From NCBI RefSeq assembly GCF_900105755.1, contig NZ_FNTQ01000001.1:6820001-6884000 (forward strand): a stretch of DNA of 64,000 nt. Reading direction: 5' to 3'. A program made the translations under genes and the position numbers. Below are positions 36,278-44,110 of this stretch, one piece after another. The DNA is from Streptomyces sp. Ag109_O5-10. Lineage in GTDB: Bacteria; Actinomycetota; Actinomycetes; Streptomycetales; Streptomycetaceae. The notes under the pieces were generated by a model that saw only the letters and a list, made by a program, of their open reading frames with translations, was not told the origin of the DNA and searched no databases. How positions within the stretch are numbered: the stretch's first letter is position 1; each line of letters begins with the position of its first letter.

Positions 36278-37483
36278 CTACCTCAGCACCACCGCCTGCC
36301 CCGCCACCACCAGCACCACCTGCTCGCACTCATCCGCGAACGCCGCGTTCAGGCGCCCCAGTTCGTCCCGGTACCGGCGCCCGGACGCGGTGGCGGGCAC
36401 GATCCCCGACCCCACCTCGTTCGACACGGCCACCACCGTCCGCCGCGTCCCCCGCACCGCCTCCGTCAGCTCCCGCACCCGCTGCCGCAGGGCCTTCTCC
36501 CCGCCCGACGCCCACTCCGTGTCGTCCCATGCCCCGACGGCGTCCATCGCGTCCGTCAGCCACAGCGACAGGCAGTCGACGAGCAGCGCCGGCCCGTCCT
36601 GCGCCAGCAACGGCACGAGATCGCACGTCTCCGTCGTACGCCAGGACCCCGGCCGCCGGTCCCGGTGCGCGGCCACCCGCGCCGCCCACTCGGTGTCCCC
36701 GCCGCGCGTACCGCCGGTGGCGACGTACAGCACGTCCGGGAAGGACTCCAGCCGCCGCTCGGCCTCCACGGACTTCCCCGACCGGGCGCCGCCCAGCACC
36801 AGCGTCCGGCGCGGTACGTCGGGTACGTCCTCGTACACCCCGACCGTCAGCGTCGTTCCGTCCGGCACCGCCCGCGCCCCGGCCGCGGCCAGCCGGCGGC
36901 GCAACTCGGGGCCGGGCGGTACGTCGTGGCCGACATGGACGGCGACGACGTCCGTGGTCGCGCCGACCGCGCCGACCGCCCGCAGGCGTGCCAGCGCGTC
37001 CGGGCGCCCCACGACGTCGAGGAGCACCAGGTGGTACGGGTCCGCGTCCCCGTTCCCGTTCTCCAGTCCGCCCTGCGCCCCGCCCGGCGGCAGGTACAGC
37101 AGCCGCTGCCCGTCGGGGCCGGTCACCGCGTACCCGGTGCCGCCCGCGTCCATCGCCACCGCCCGCACCCGATGCCCCGTCAGCAGCGTCAGCTCCCGCC
37201 CGTCCGGCACCCGCCCCGGCTGCGGCAGCCCGTCCGGCACCTCGACGGTGGGCCCGTCGTGCGGATGCGACAGCAGCACCTGCCGCACCCCGCCGAGGGA
37301 CAGTCCGGCCCGGGCCGCCGCGAAGGCCGCCCCCGGGGTCAGGTCGAGCAGCAGCGTTCCGTCGACGAGCACCGCGGTGGCGGCCCGCGCGTCCGTCCCG
37401 ACGGCCGTCGCACAGGCCGCACAGGGACAGCCGGGCTGAGGCAGCCCCGCGGGGGCACCGGTACCGAGCAAAGTCACTTCCAC
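36278..37483 (-). CDS. cobU: Fusion: degenerate metallo-beta-lactamase-like domain + CobU adenosylcobinamide kinase/guanylyltransferase
   Basis: A 401-residue protein. The N-terminal ~215 residues resemble a PhnP-type beta-lactamase fold: LLGTGAPAGLPQPGCPCAAC opens it, but the usual HxHxDH metal motif reads SHPHDGP and is incomplete. The C-terminal ~175 residues are CobU with P-loop VLGGARSGKSVEAER and LLVDCLSLWLTD, which phosphorylates cobinamide and adds GMP. GTG 37483 starts the MBL domain directly. The N-terminal domain's role is unknown. Confidence 0.9.
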   Translation of the reverse strand: MEVTLLGTGAPAGLPQPGCPCAACATAVGTDARAATAVLVDGTLLLDLTPGAAFAAARAGLSLGGVRQVLLSHPHDGPTVEVPDGLPQPGRVPDGRELTLLTGHRVRAVAMDAGGTGYAVTGPDGQRLLYLPPGGAQGGLENGNGDADPYHLVLLDVVGRPDALARLRAVGAVGATTDVVAVHVGHDVPPGPELRRRLAAAGARAVPDGTTLTVGVYEDVPDVPRRTLVLGGARSGKSVEAERRLESFPDVLYVATGGTRGGDTEWAARVAAHRDRRPGSWRTTETCDLVPLLAQDGPALLVDCLSLWLTDAMDAVGAWDDTEWASGGEKALRQRVRELTEAVRGTRRTVVAVSNEVGSGIVPATASGRRYRDELGRLNAAFADECEQVVLVVAGQAVVLR

Positions 37484-37538
37484 GGACCGATTCTCACCCG
37501 TCCTGACGGTTCTCGCTCCAGCCGACGCCCCCTGCTGC

Positions 37539-37571
37539 GCGCCCCGTGAGGGGCGCCGGGAACTGCGCGCC
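37539..37571. repeat. Family A repeat upstream of the cobU fusion
   Basis: GCGCCCCGTGAGGGGCGC is followed by CGGGAACTGCGCGC, in the gap between the divergent cobU fusion and the 70-residue gene. Confidence 0.7.
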
Positions 37572-37663
37572 CTGTCCGCACCGGCCCGCAGCCGGCCCCA
37601 CAACCAGCGGAGTTTTCGTCGGCGCCCTTATACGATGCACCAGTTGGATCAAAGGAGGCCTAC

Positions 37664-37876
37664 ATGGCGGCATGGACATGGCGGTTCGAGAAGGCCGACG
37701 GGACGGAGGTCCAGCCCGCGGTGGAGCCCGAGGAGTTCACCACCCAGGGCGACGCCGAGTCGTGGATCGGCGAGCAGTGGAAGGCCCTGCTGGCCGGCGG
37801 CGCCGACCAGGTGCGGCTCTTCGAGGACGCCACCGAGATCTACGGGCCGATGAGTCTGCACGCGGACGAGTCCTGA
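37664..37876 (+). CDS. Small conserved acidic protein
   Basis: A 70-residue acidic protein (MAAWTWRFEKADGTEV opens it) with a near-perfect AAAGGAGG ribosome site, so it should be well translated. It is soluble, with no membrane segment or Cys. I recognise it only as a conserved Streptomyces hypothetical. It converges with the HtrA-like gene across a terminator. Confidence 0.8.
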   Translation: MAAWTWRFEKADGTEVQPAVEPEEFTTQGDAESWIGEQWKALLAGGADQVRLFEDATEIYGPMSLHADES

Positions 37877-37888
37877 GACGTGCCGGTC

Positions 37889-37912
37889 CGGGGCGGCCCA
37901 CCGGCCGCCCCG
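37889..37912. terminator. Bidirectional terminator
   Basis: A perfect 10-bp stem (CGGGGCGGCC / GGCCGCCCCG) with a 4-base loop lies 12 bp from each of two convergent genes. Confidence 0.85.
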
Positions 37913-37924
37913 CCGGTCACCGGT

Positions 37925-39004
37925 TCACTGCTCGCTCAGCGTCACGTCCACCGTCCTGCCGATGCCGTCCCGGCTGTAGGTCACCGTCGTCTTCTGCCCC
38001 GGCCGGTCCACGGCCAGGGACTCGGCCAGTGAGGTGATGGTGGTGATGCGGTCGCCACCCAGCCTGGTGATGATGTCCCCGGGCCGGATGCCCGCCTTGT
38101 CGGCCGCCTTCCCGTGCTCGACGGTCACCACGGCCACCCCGGCCGGCTGGTAGTTCACGTCGACCACCGTGCGCCCGGAGATGCCCAGCGCGGCCCGCCC
38201 CGAGTCGGTGACCTTGCCCTGCTTGATGATCTGGTCGGCGACCGTCTTCACCATCGACCCCGGAATGGCGAACCCGATCCCCGGCGCCGCGCTGCCACCG
38301 AGGTCCGGGTCGCTCGCGGCGAGCGTCGGGATGCCGATGACCTGGCCGTTCAGGTCGACCAGGGCGCCGCCGCTGTTGCCGGGGTTGATGGCCGCCGAGG
38401 TCTGCACCATGTTGGGGATGGTGGCGCCCGTACCGCCGCCCGCCGCGTTCTCGCTGACGGTCCGTCCGGTCGCCGACACGATGCCCTCGGTCACGCTCGA
38501 CGACAGCCCGAGCGGCGATCCCATGGCCAGCGTGATCTGCCCGACCGAGACCTTCTCGGTGTCCCCGAAGGCGGCCGCCTTCAGCCCGTCCGGGATCCTG
38601 TCGAGCCTGATCACCGCCAGGTCCTGCTGGGGGTAGGAGTACACCAGCGTCGCGGTCAGCGGTTCCTCGTTGTTGGCCGTCGTCACCCTGAACTTCTTCT
38701 CGTTCCCCACGACATGCGCGTTGGTGACGATGTGTCCGTTGCCGTCGTAGACCACGCCCGACCCCAGGTCGCTGCCGGCCTGGATCTGTACGACCGACGG
38801 CAGGACGTCCCTGATCACCTTCTGGTACCGGTCCTGCAGCTCCGTCGCCGCCAGGGGGACGGCCGCCGCCTGCGCGGCCCGGGCGGCCGAGGCGTCCCTG
38901 GTCGCGTCGCCGTCGAAGGCGGAACATCCGGAGGCCAGGGCGAGGCAGCAGGAACCGAGCACGGCGGCCGAACGCAGGGTCCGGCGGGCGGGGGAAGCGT
39001 CCAT
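37925..39004 (-). CDS. HtrA/DegP-like S1C serine protease, lipoprotein
   Basis: A 359-residue exported protease. The lipobox LASGC (Cys27) predicts a membrane lipoprotein. The catalytic triad is His97 (VTNAHVVG), Asp128 (PQQDLAVI) and Ser211 (NPGNSGGAL). A single C-terminal PDZ domain (about 270-355) includes GIRPGDIITRLGG. This is the DegP/PepD envelope quality-control layout. It lies upstream of a methyltransferase gene on the same strand, near the psp genes, consistent with an envelope-stress role. Confidence 0.93.
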   Translation of the reverse strand: MDASPARRTLRSAAVLGSCCLALASGCSAFDGDATRDASAARAAQAAAVPLAATELQDRYQKVIRDVLPSVVQIQAGSDLGSGVVYDGNGHIVTNAHVVGNEKKFRVTTANNEEPLTATLVYSYPQQDLAVIRLDRIPDGLKAAAFGDTEKVSVGQITLAMGSPLGLSSSVTEGIVSATGRTVSENAAGGGTGATIPNMVQTSAAINPGNSGGALVDLNGQVIGIPTLAASDPDLGGSAAPGIGFAIPGSMVKTVADQIIKQGKVTDSGRAALGISGRTVVDVNYQPAGVAVVTVEHGKAADKAGIRPGDIITRLGGDRITTITSLAESLAVDRPGQKTTVTYSRDGIGRTVDVTLSEQ

Positions 39005-39080
39005 GCCCCGAGTCTCGCCGCCGCGGTGACGCTCCGGCTCGCGCTGCTGACCCGAACGAGCGGCACCGGGTGAGGCGACG

Positions 39081-39869
39081 TCAGCCGCGCACCCCGCACA
39101 GGTGCAGCAGCGCCGCGACCGACCGGTACGGATCCGTCCGCCCGGCCCGCTCCTCCACCGCGAGCAGCGTCTCCAGGTCGGCCGGTGCCCCGGCGCCGTC
39201 CGCGGCGGTGTCCGTGAACACCCTTACGCCGTACCAGGACTGCAGCGGCGCGCCGATGCCGGCGAGGGCGCCGGTCAGGGTGCTCAGCCGGTCGGCCCGG
39301 ACGTCCAGGCCCAGCCGGTTGCGGTAGGAGACGGTGTCGAAGGACTCCAGGGCGCCGGCCCAGTCACCGCTCAGCCCCGGCCGCATCGCCAGCGCGTCGG
39401 CGTTGCGCACCAGCAGCGACAGCAGCCCGCCCGGGGCCAGCATCCGGGCCAGCCCGGCGAGCAGCGCGTCCGGTTCCTGGACGTACATCAGCACCCCGTG
39501 GCAGAGCACCACGTCGAAGCTGCCCGGCAGGAAGTGGACGCCCGTGTCCCGGCCGTCCCCCTGGACGATCCGCACCCGCTCGCGGATGCCCTCCGGCTCG
39601 GCGGCCAGGGCCTCCCGCGCGGCCGCGATCATCGTCGGTTCCCGCTCGACGCCGGTCACCTGGTGCCCGGCCCGGGCCAGCCGCAGTGCCTGCGTGCCCT
39701 GGCCCATCCCCACGTCGAGCACCCGCAGCCGCTGCCCGACCGGGAAACGCCCGGCTATCTGCTCGTCGAGCTGACGGGCCACCAACCGCTGCCGCACCAC
39801 ATCACGCAGCCCGCCCAGCTTGTCCAGCCAGGCCTTCGCCGCACCCCCGGAGAACGGCTCTGCGCTCAG
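39081..39869 (-). CDS. Class I SAM-dependent methyltransferase, probable CTG start
   Basis: A 262-residue methyltransferase if started at CTG 39869. Motif I is LRVLDVGMGQGTQAL, with FDVVLCHGVLMYV further on. The CTG overlaps the upstream TGA (CTGA), and a GGAGAG ribosome site lies five bases before it. From there the frame reads LSAEPFSGGAAKAWLDKLGG, which fits the N-terminus of related proteins as I remember them. The first ATG/GTG (39800 or 39803) would drop about 22 residues and has no good ribosome site. The substrate is unknown. Confidence 0.82.
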   Translation of the reverse strand: MSAEPFSGGAAKAWLDKLGGLRDVVRQRLVARQLDEQIAGRFPVGQRLRVLDVGMGQGTQALRLARAGHQVTGVEREPTMIAAAREALAAEPEGIRERVRIVQGDGRDTGVHFLPGSFDVVLCHGVLMYVQEPDALLAGLARMLAPGGLLSLLVRNADALAMRPGLSGDWAGALESFDTVSYRNRLGLDVRADRLSTLTGALAGIGAPLQSWYGVRVFTDTAADGAGAPADLETLLAVEERAGRTDPYRSVAALLHLCGVRG

Positions 39870-40462
39870 GGCCGCTCTCCGCGCTTGACCTGCGGCTTGG
39901 GCAGCCGGAGCCGGCGCATCTGCAGGGAGCGCATCAGGGCGTAGGCGACGGCGCCCTTCTTGTTCTGGTCGGGGAAGCGCTCGGCGAGGCGCTTGCGCAG
40001 CCGCAGGCCGCTGATCAGCGCGTCGAGCACGATCAGCACGATCACGACCAGCCAGAGCAGCAGCGCGATGTTCTTGATCGCCGCGTTGTTCACCACGCTC
40101 ATGACCAGGATGACCACGGCCAGCGGGAGGAAGAACTCCGCCACGTTGAAACGCGAGTCGACCCAGTCACGGGCGAACCTGCGGACCGGGCCCTTGTCAC
40201 GGGCCGGCAGGTACCGCTCGTCGCCGGTGGCCAGCGCCTGGCGCTGCCGCTCCATGGCGGCGCGCCGGTCGTCGCGCTGACGCTTGGCGGCGTCCTTGCG
40301 CGTCGTCGGCGTGTTGGCCACGCTGCGCCGCTGGGTCTGGGCCTCACTGCGCTTGGGCGTGGGCCTGCCCTTCGGGGCCTGCGGGTCACGGGTCTGCTTG
40401 GAGTCGGTCATCGCCGCCTTGTCGGCGGGGGCCTTCTCATCCTTGGCACGGCTACGGAACAC
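39866..40462 (-). CDS. DUF3043 integral membrane protein
   Basis: A 198-residue actinobacterial DUF3043 protein. The Lys/Arg-rich cytoplasmic N-terminal half (KGRPTPKRSEAQTQRRS, RRAAMERQRQALATGDE) is followed by two transmembrane helices (about 120-160, FFLPLAVVILVMSVV and IALLLWLVVIVLIVLDAL) and a basic tail. GTG 40462 (FRSRAKDEKAPADK) is chosen since the family opens this way. It is divergent from pspA and overlaps the downstream methyltransferase by 4 bp. Function unknown. Confidence 0.88.
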   Translation of the reverse strand: MFRSRAKDEKAPADKAAMTDSKQTRDPQAPKGRPTPKRSEAQTQRRSVANTPTTRKDAAKRQRDDRRAAMERQRQALATGDERYLPARDKGPVRRFARDWVDSRFNVAEFFLPLAVVILVMSVVNNAAIKNIALLLWLVVIVLIVLDALISGLRLRKRLAERFPDQNKKGAVAYALMRSLQMRRLRLPKPQVKRGERP

Positions 40463-40741
40463 AAAACCCAAGGGTACGGGGTCACGGGGTGTGGGCCCTA
40501 GCCCGGCGGGGAACGATCCCGCAACGCCAGTCGTCTCCATGGGGGGACAGAGGGGACGTTGCAGGCGCTTCGCTCAGGGGGACCCTCTCCTACCTGTGCC
40601 GGAGCGGAGCTGTCGGTAGTCGTCCTTGGGGATGAGCGCATCGGTCCCCGAACAGTGCGGTAATGGAGGCAGGGCCCGTACTGTGGGTTCTGTCGCAGGA
40701 TCTGTGAGCTGGAGTCCGTCAGAAGGGGGCGCGCGAAGCCC

Positions 40742-41533
40742 ATGAGCGGTGTCATGAAGCGTATGGGGATGATCTTCCGCGCGAAGGCGAACAAGGCCCT
40801 GGACAGGGCCGAGGACCCGCGCGAGACCCTCGACTACTCGTACCAGAAGCAGCTCGAGCTGCTGCAGAAGGTCCGCCGCGGCGTCGCCGACGTGGCGACC
40901 AGCCGCAAGCGGCTCGAACTCCAGCTGAACCAGCTCCAGCAGCAGTCCACCAAGCTGGAGGACCAGGGCCGCAAGGCGCTCGCCCTCGGCCGCGAGGACC
41001 TCGCCCGCGAGGCGCTCTCCCGTCGCGCCGCCCTCCAGCAGCAGGTGACCGACCTGGAGACGCAGCACGCCACTCTCCAGGGCGAGGAGGAGAAGCTCAC
41101 CCTCGCGGCCCAGCGCCTGCAGGCCAAGGTGGACGCCTTCCGCACCAAGAAGGAGACCATCAAGGCCACCTACACCGCCGCCCAGGCCCAGACCCGCATC
41201 GGCGAGGCCTTCACCGGAATCTCCGAGGAGATGGGCGACGTCGGCCTCGCGATCCAGCGCGCCGAGGACAAGACGCAGCAGCTCCAGGCCCGCGCCGGCG
41301 CCATCGACGAGCTCCTCGCCTCCGGCGCCCTCGACGACCCGACCGGCACGGCCAAGGACGACATCGCCGCCGAGCTGGACCGGCTGTCCGGTGGTACGGA
41401 TGTGGAGCTGGAACTGCAGCGCATGAAGGCCGAGCTCGCCGGAGGTTCGCCCCAGCAGGCGATCGAGGGCGGCACCGGTCAGGGCCAGCAGTCGCAGCAG
41501 CCGCAGGACACCCCGCGCTTCGACAAGCAGTAG
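40742..41533 (+). CDS. pspA: PspA/IM30 family envelope-stress protein
   Basis: A 263-residue PspA. Starting MSGVMKRMGMIFRAKANKAL, it has an amphipathic membrane-binding helix followed by long coiled-coil helices (about 25-220) typical of ESCRT-III-like PspA, and a Gln-rich tail. PspA coats stressed inner membrane and limits proton leakage. It is followed 20 bp later by pspAA. Upstream, a TACTGT at 40679-40684 may be a -10 box; 40463-40741 shows nothing else. Confidence 0.94.
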   Translation: MSGVMKRMGMIFRAKANKALDRAEDPRETLDYSYQKQLELLQKVRRGVADVATSRKRLELQLNQLQQQSTKLEDQGRKALALGREDLAREALSRRAALQQQVTDLETQHATLQGEEEKLTLAAQRLQAKVDAFRTKKETIKATYTAAQAQTRIGEAFTGISEEMGDVGLAIQRAEDKTQQLQARAGAIDELLASGALDDPTGTAKDDIAAELDRLSGGTDVELELQRMKAELAGGSPQQAIEGGTGQGQQSQQPQDTPRFDKQ

Positions 41534-41552
41534 CCGACGCCTGGAGGGCGAC

Positions 41553-41840
41553 ATGGCCGACATGGTCGTGAGGATCATGGGGGAGGGCCAGGTGAGGCTG
41601 GCCGACAGCCACCTCGCCGAACTGAACAAGCTGGACGACGAGCTCCTCGCGGAGACCGAGTCCGGCGACGAGGCAGCCTTCCGCCGCACCCTGACCGCCC
41701 TCCTGGACAAGGTCCGGGAGCTCGGCACAGTGCTCCCGGACGACGCCCTGGAGCCCTCCGACCTCATCCTCCCGTCCCCGGACGCGACCCTGGAGGAGGT
41801 CAGGGCACTGCTCCGGGACGACGGTCTCATTCCAGGCTGA
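41553..41840 (+). CDS. pspAA: PspA-associated protein PspAA
   Basis: A 95-residue protein of the PspAA family: VVRIMGEGQVRLADSHLAELNKLDD opens it (residues 5-29), and it ends with PDATLEEVRALLRDDGLIPG. PspAA is a small domain found beside PspA in actinobacteria, thought to bind or regulate it. It is the second gene of the psp operon, immediately upstream of a sensor kinase/regulator pair. Confidence 0.9.
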   Translation: MADMVVRIMGEGQVRLADSHLAELNKLDDELLAETESGDEAAFRRTLTALLDKVRELGTVLPDDALEPSDLILPSPDATLEEVRALLRDDGLIPG

Positions 41841-41896
41841 CGGTTGGGAAACTGTCTGTCCGGCGCGTGCGGACGAAGGCCGGTGACCACCCTTTC

Positions 41897-41923
41897 CAGC
41901 CCGTCCGGCGGCTGAGGACGAGG
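41897..41923. repeat. Dispersed intergenic repeat, family B
   Basis: This 27-bp element (CAGCCCGTCCGGCGGCTGAG then GACGAGG) lies between pspAA and the histidine kinase gene. It matches the reverse complement of 10829-10855 at 24 of 27 positions. A CCGTTCAGGCC extension follows. Confidence 0.65.
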
Positions 41924-41970
41924 CCGTTCAGGCCGAAGCGGGGGTATGGGGGCGGCAGCTCCCAGAGACG

Positions 41971-41976
41971 TACTGT
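41971..41976 (+). promoter_or_regulatory. Putative -10 box of a leaderless kinase mRNA
   Basis: TACTGT ends seven bases before the GTG start of the kinase gene at 41984, and there is no Shine-Dalgarno sequence. This arrangement fits transcription starting at or next to the start codon. No convincing -35 box is visible. Confidence 0.45.
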
Positions 41977-41983
41977 TCACACT

Positions 41984-43258
41984 GTGAGCCCATTCGAAAG
42001 AGCCCGGTGCAGAGCCGGCGCCCATCCACTCGCCGTGGACGCGGTCATCGCCGCCGGCGCCCTCGTCTGCATGGTCGTGAGCTCTTTCGCCGTACCGCAC
42101 GGCGGGCACGGCGTCGCCTGGGGCATCCGCGTCCCGGACCCCCTCAGCCTGCTGCTCATGACGCTCGCCGCCGCGGCCCTGGTCTTCCGCAGGCACGCCC
42201 CGAAGACGGTCCTGGCCGTCACCGGCGCCGCCTCCGTCGTCGAGTGCGTCACCGGCGACCCCCGCGCCCCCGTCGCGATGGCGGCCGTGATCGCCCTGTT
42301 CACCGTCGCCGCCACCACCGACCGGCGCACCACCCTGCGGGCCGGCCTGCTCACCATGACCGTGCTCACCGCCGCCGCGATGGCCGCCGGCCCCCTGCCG
42401 TGGTACGCCCAGGAAAACCTCGCGATCTTCGCCTGGACCGGCATCGGCGCCACCGCCGGGGACGCCGTCCGCAGCCGGCGCGCGGTCCTCCAGGCCATCC
42501 GCGAGCGGGCCGAGCGCGCCGAGCGGACCCGTGAGGAGGAGGCCCGCCGCCGGGTCGCCGAGGAGCGGCTGCGCATCGCCCGGGACCTGCACGACGTCGT
42601 CGCCCACCACATCGCCCTGGTCAACGTGCAGGCGGGGGTCGCCGCGCACGTCATGGACAAGCGGCCCGACCAGGCCAAGGAGGCCCTCGGCCACGTCCGC
42701 GAGGCCAGCCGCTCCGCGCTGAACGAACTGCGGGCCACCGTCGGCCTGCTCCGCCAGTCCGGCGACCCCGAGGCGCCGACCGAGCCCGCCCCCGGCCTGC
42801 ACGTCCTGGACGAACTCGCCGACACGTTCCGCAACGCCGGCCTCCGGGTCGAGGTCGCCCGCGCCGACCAGGGCACCACCCTGCCGGCCGCCGTCGACCT
42901 GGCCGCCTACCGGATCATCCAGGAGGCCCTGACCAACGTGCAGAAGCACGCGGGACCCGACGCCACGGCCGAGGTCAGCGTCGTACGCGTCGGACCGCAC
43001 ATCGAGGTCACCGTCCTGGACGACGGCGCCGGCGAGGAAACCGCGCCCGAGGAGGGCGGCGGCCTCGGCCTGCTCGGCATGCGCGAGCGCGTCACCGCCC
43101 TGCGCGGCACCCTCACCACCGGCCCCCGCTACGGCGGCGGCTTCCGCGTCCATGCGATCCTGCCGGTCAAGACCGACACCGACACCGACGACCGTACGGG
43201 CGACCGTACGACCGGCCGTGCCAAGGGCCGTGCGGCCGCCCTGGGGGATTCCGTATGA
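41984..43258 (+). CDS. Sensor histidine kinase (NarL/DesK type)
   Basis: A 424-residue membrane kinase. The N-terminal ~160 residues hold about five or six transmembrane helices with little extracytoplasmic sequence, as in intramembrane-sensing kinases. HisKA_3 phospho-acceptor His203 is in RDLHDVVAHH, and the HATPase region has AYRIIQEALTNVQKHA and GGGLGLLGMRERV. It overlaps the response regulator by 4 bp. Its position after pspA-pspAA suggests an envelope-stress input. Confidence 0.9.
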   Translation: MSPFERARCRAGAHPLAVDAVIAAGALVCMVVSSFAVPHGGHGVAWGIRVPDPLSLLLMTLAAAALVFRRHAPKTVLAVTGAASVVECVTGDPRAPVAMAAVIALFTVAATTDRRTTLRAGLLTMTVLTAAAMAAGPLPWYAQENLAIFAWTGIGATAGDAVRSRRAVLQAIRERAERAERTREEEARRRVAEERLRIARDLHDVVAHHIALVNVQAGVAAHVMDKRPDQAKEALGHVREASRSALNELRATVGLLRQSGDPEAPTEPAPGLHVLDELADTFRNAGLRVEVARADQGTTLPAAVDLAAYRIIQEALTNVQKHAGPDATAEVSVVRVGPHIEVTVLDDGAGEETAPEEGGGLGLLGMRERVTALRGTLTTGPRYGGGFRVHAILPVKTDTDTDDRTGDRTTGRAKGRAAALGDSV

Positions 43259-43938
43259 CGATCCGTGTCCTGCTCGCCGACGACCAGGCACTGCTGCGCA
43301 GCGCGTTCCGGGTGCTCGTCGACTCCGAGTCCGACATGGAGGTGGTCGGCGAGGCCTCCGACGGCGCCGAGGCGGTGCGGCTGACCAGGGAGCGCGAGGC
43401 CGACGTCGTCCTGATGGACATCCGGATGCCGGGCACGGACGGACTGGCCGCCACCCGGCTGATCTGCGCCGACCCCGCCCTCGCCCACGTCCGGGTGGTG
43501 ATCCTCACGACCTTCGAGGTGGACGACTACGTGGTCCAGGCACTGCGTGCGGGTGCCTCCGGCTTCCTCGGCAAGGGCAGCGAGCCCGAGGAGTTGCTGA
43601 GCGCCATCCGCCTCGCCGCCGGCGGCGAGGCGCTGCTCTCCCCGACGGCCACCAAGGGCCTGATCGCCCGCTTCCTCGCCCAGGGCGACCTGGGGGACGA
43701 CGGCCGTGCCCCGGCCCGCGGCGAGCGGCTCGACGCGCTCACCTCACGGGAGCGCGAGGTCCTCGTCCAGGTCGCCGGCGGGCACTCCAACGACGAGATC
43801 GCCGAGCGCCTGGAGGTCAGTCCGCTGACCGTGAAGACGCACGTCAACCGGGCCATGGCCAAGCTGGGCGCGCGGGACCGGGCGCAGCTCGTGGTGATCG
43901 CGTACGAGTCGGGGCTGGTCCGCCCGAGGATGGACTGA
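43255..43938 (+). CDS. LuxR/NarL-family response regulator
   Basis: A 227-residue regulator. The receiver domain (1-120) has Asp9/Asp10 and phospho-acceptor Asp55 in VVLMDIRMPG. The C-terminal LuxR helix-turn-helix (about 160-220) is LTSREREVLVQVAGG and LEVSPLTVKTHVNRAMAKLG. Its ATG overlaps the kinase stop. It probably controls its own locus, including the RND permease that begins 172 bp later. Confidence 0.93.
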   Translation: MTIRVLLADDQALLRSAFRVLVDSESDMEVVGEASDGAEAVRLTREREADVVLMDIRMPGTDGLAATRLICADPALAHVRVVILTTFEVDDYVVQALRAGASGFLGKGSEPEELLSAIRLAAGGEALLSPTATKGLIARFLAQGDLGDDGRAPARGERLDALTSREREVLVQVAGGHSNDEIAERLEVSPLTVKTHVNRAMAKLGARDRAQLVVIAYESGLVRPRMD

Positions 43939-44110
43939 TCTCCACCCGGGAGTACTGCGGGCGGAGTAGGAGCCGGACAGGGGAACGGCACCCAGGGGCT
44001 ACCCGGGCAGGTCCGGGCATGGGCGAGAGTGGTGCGGTGGGCGCTCACAGGTGCCCCCTGTGCCGTTCGTCCGCCGCTCACAGCAGCTCACCGAAAAGAG
44101 ACCCTGACCC

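Noticed and set aside
40574..43291. A 905-codon minus-strand frame
   Set aside because: It is antisense to pspA, pspAA and the histidine kinase, which carry recognisable motifs and ribosome sites or coupled starts.
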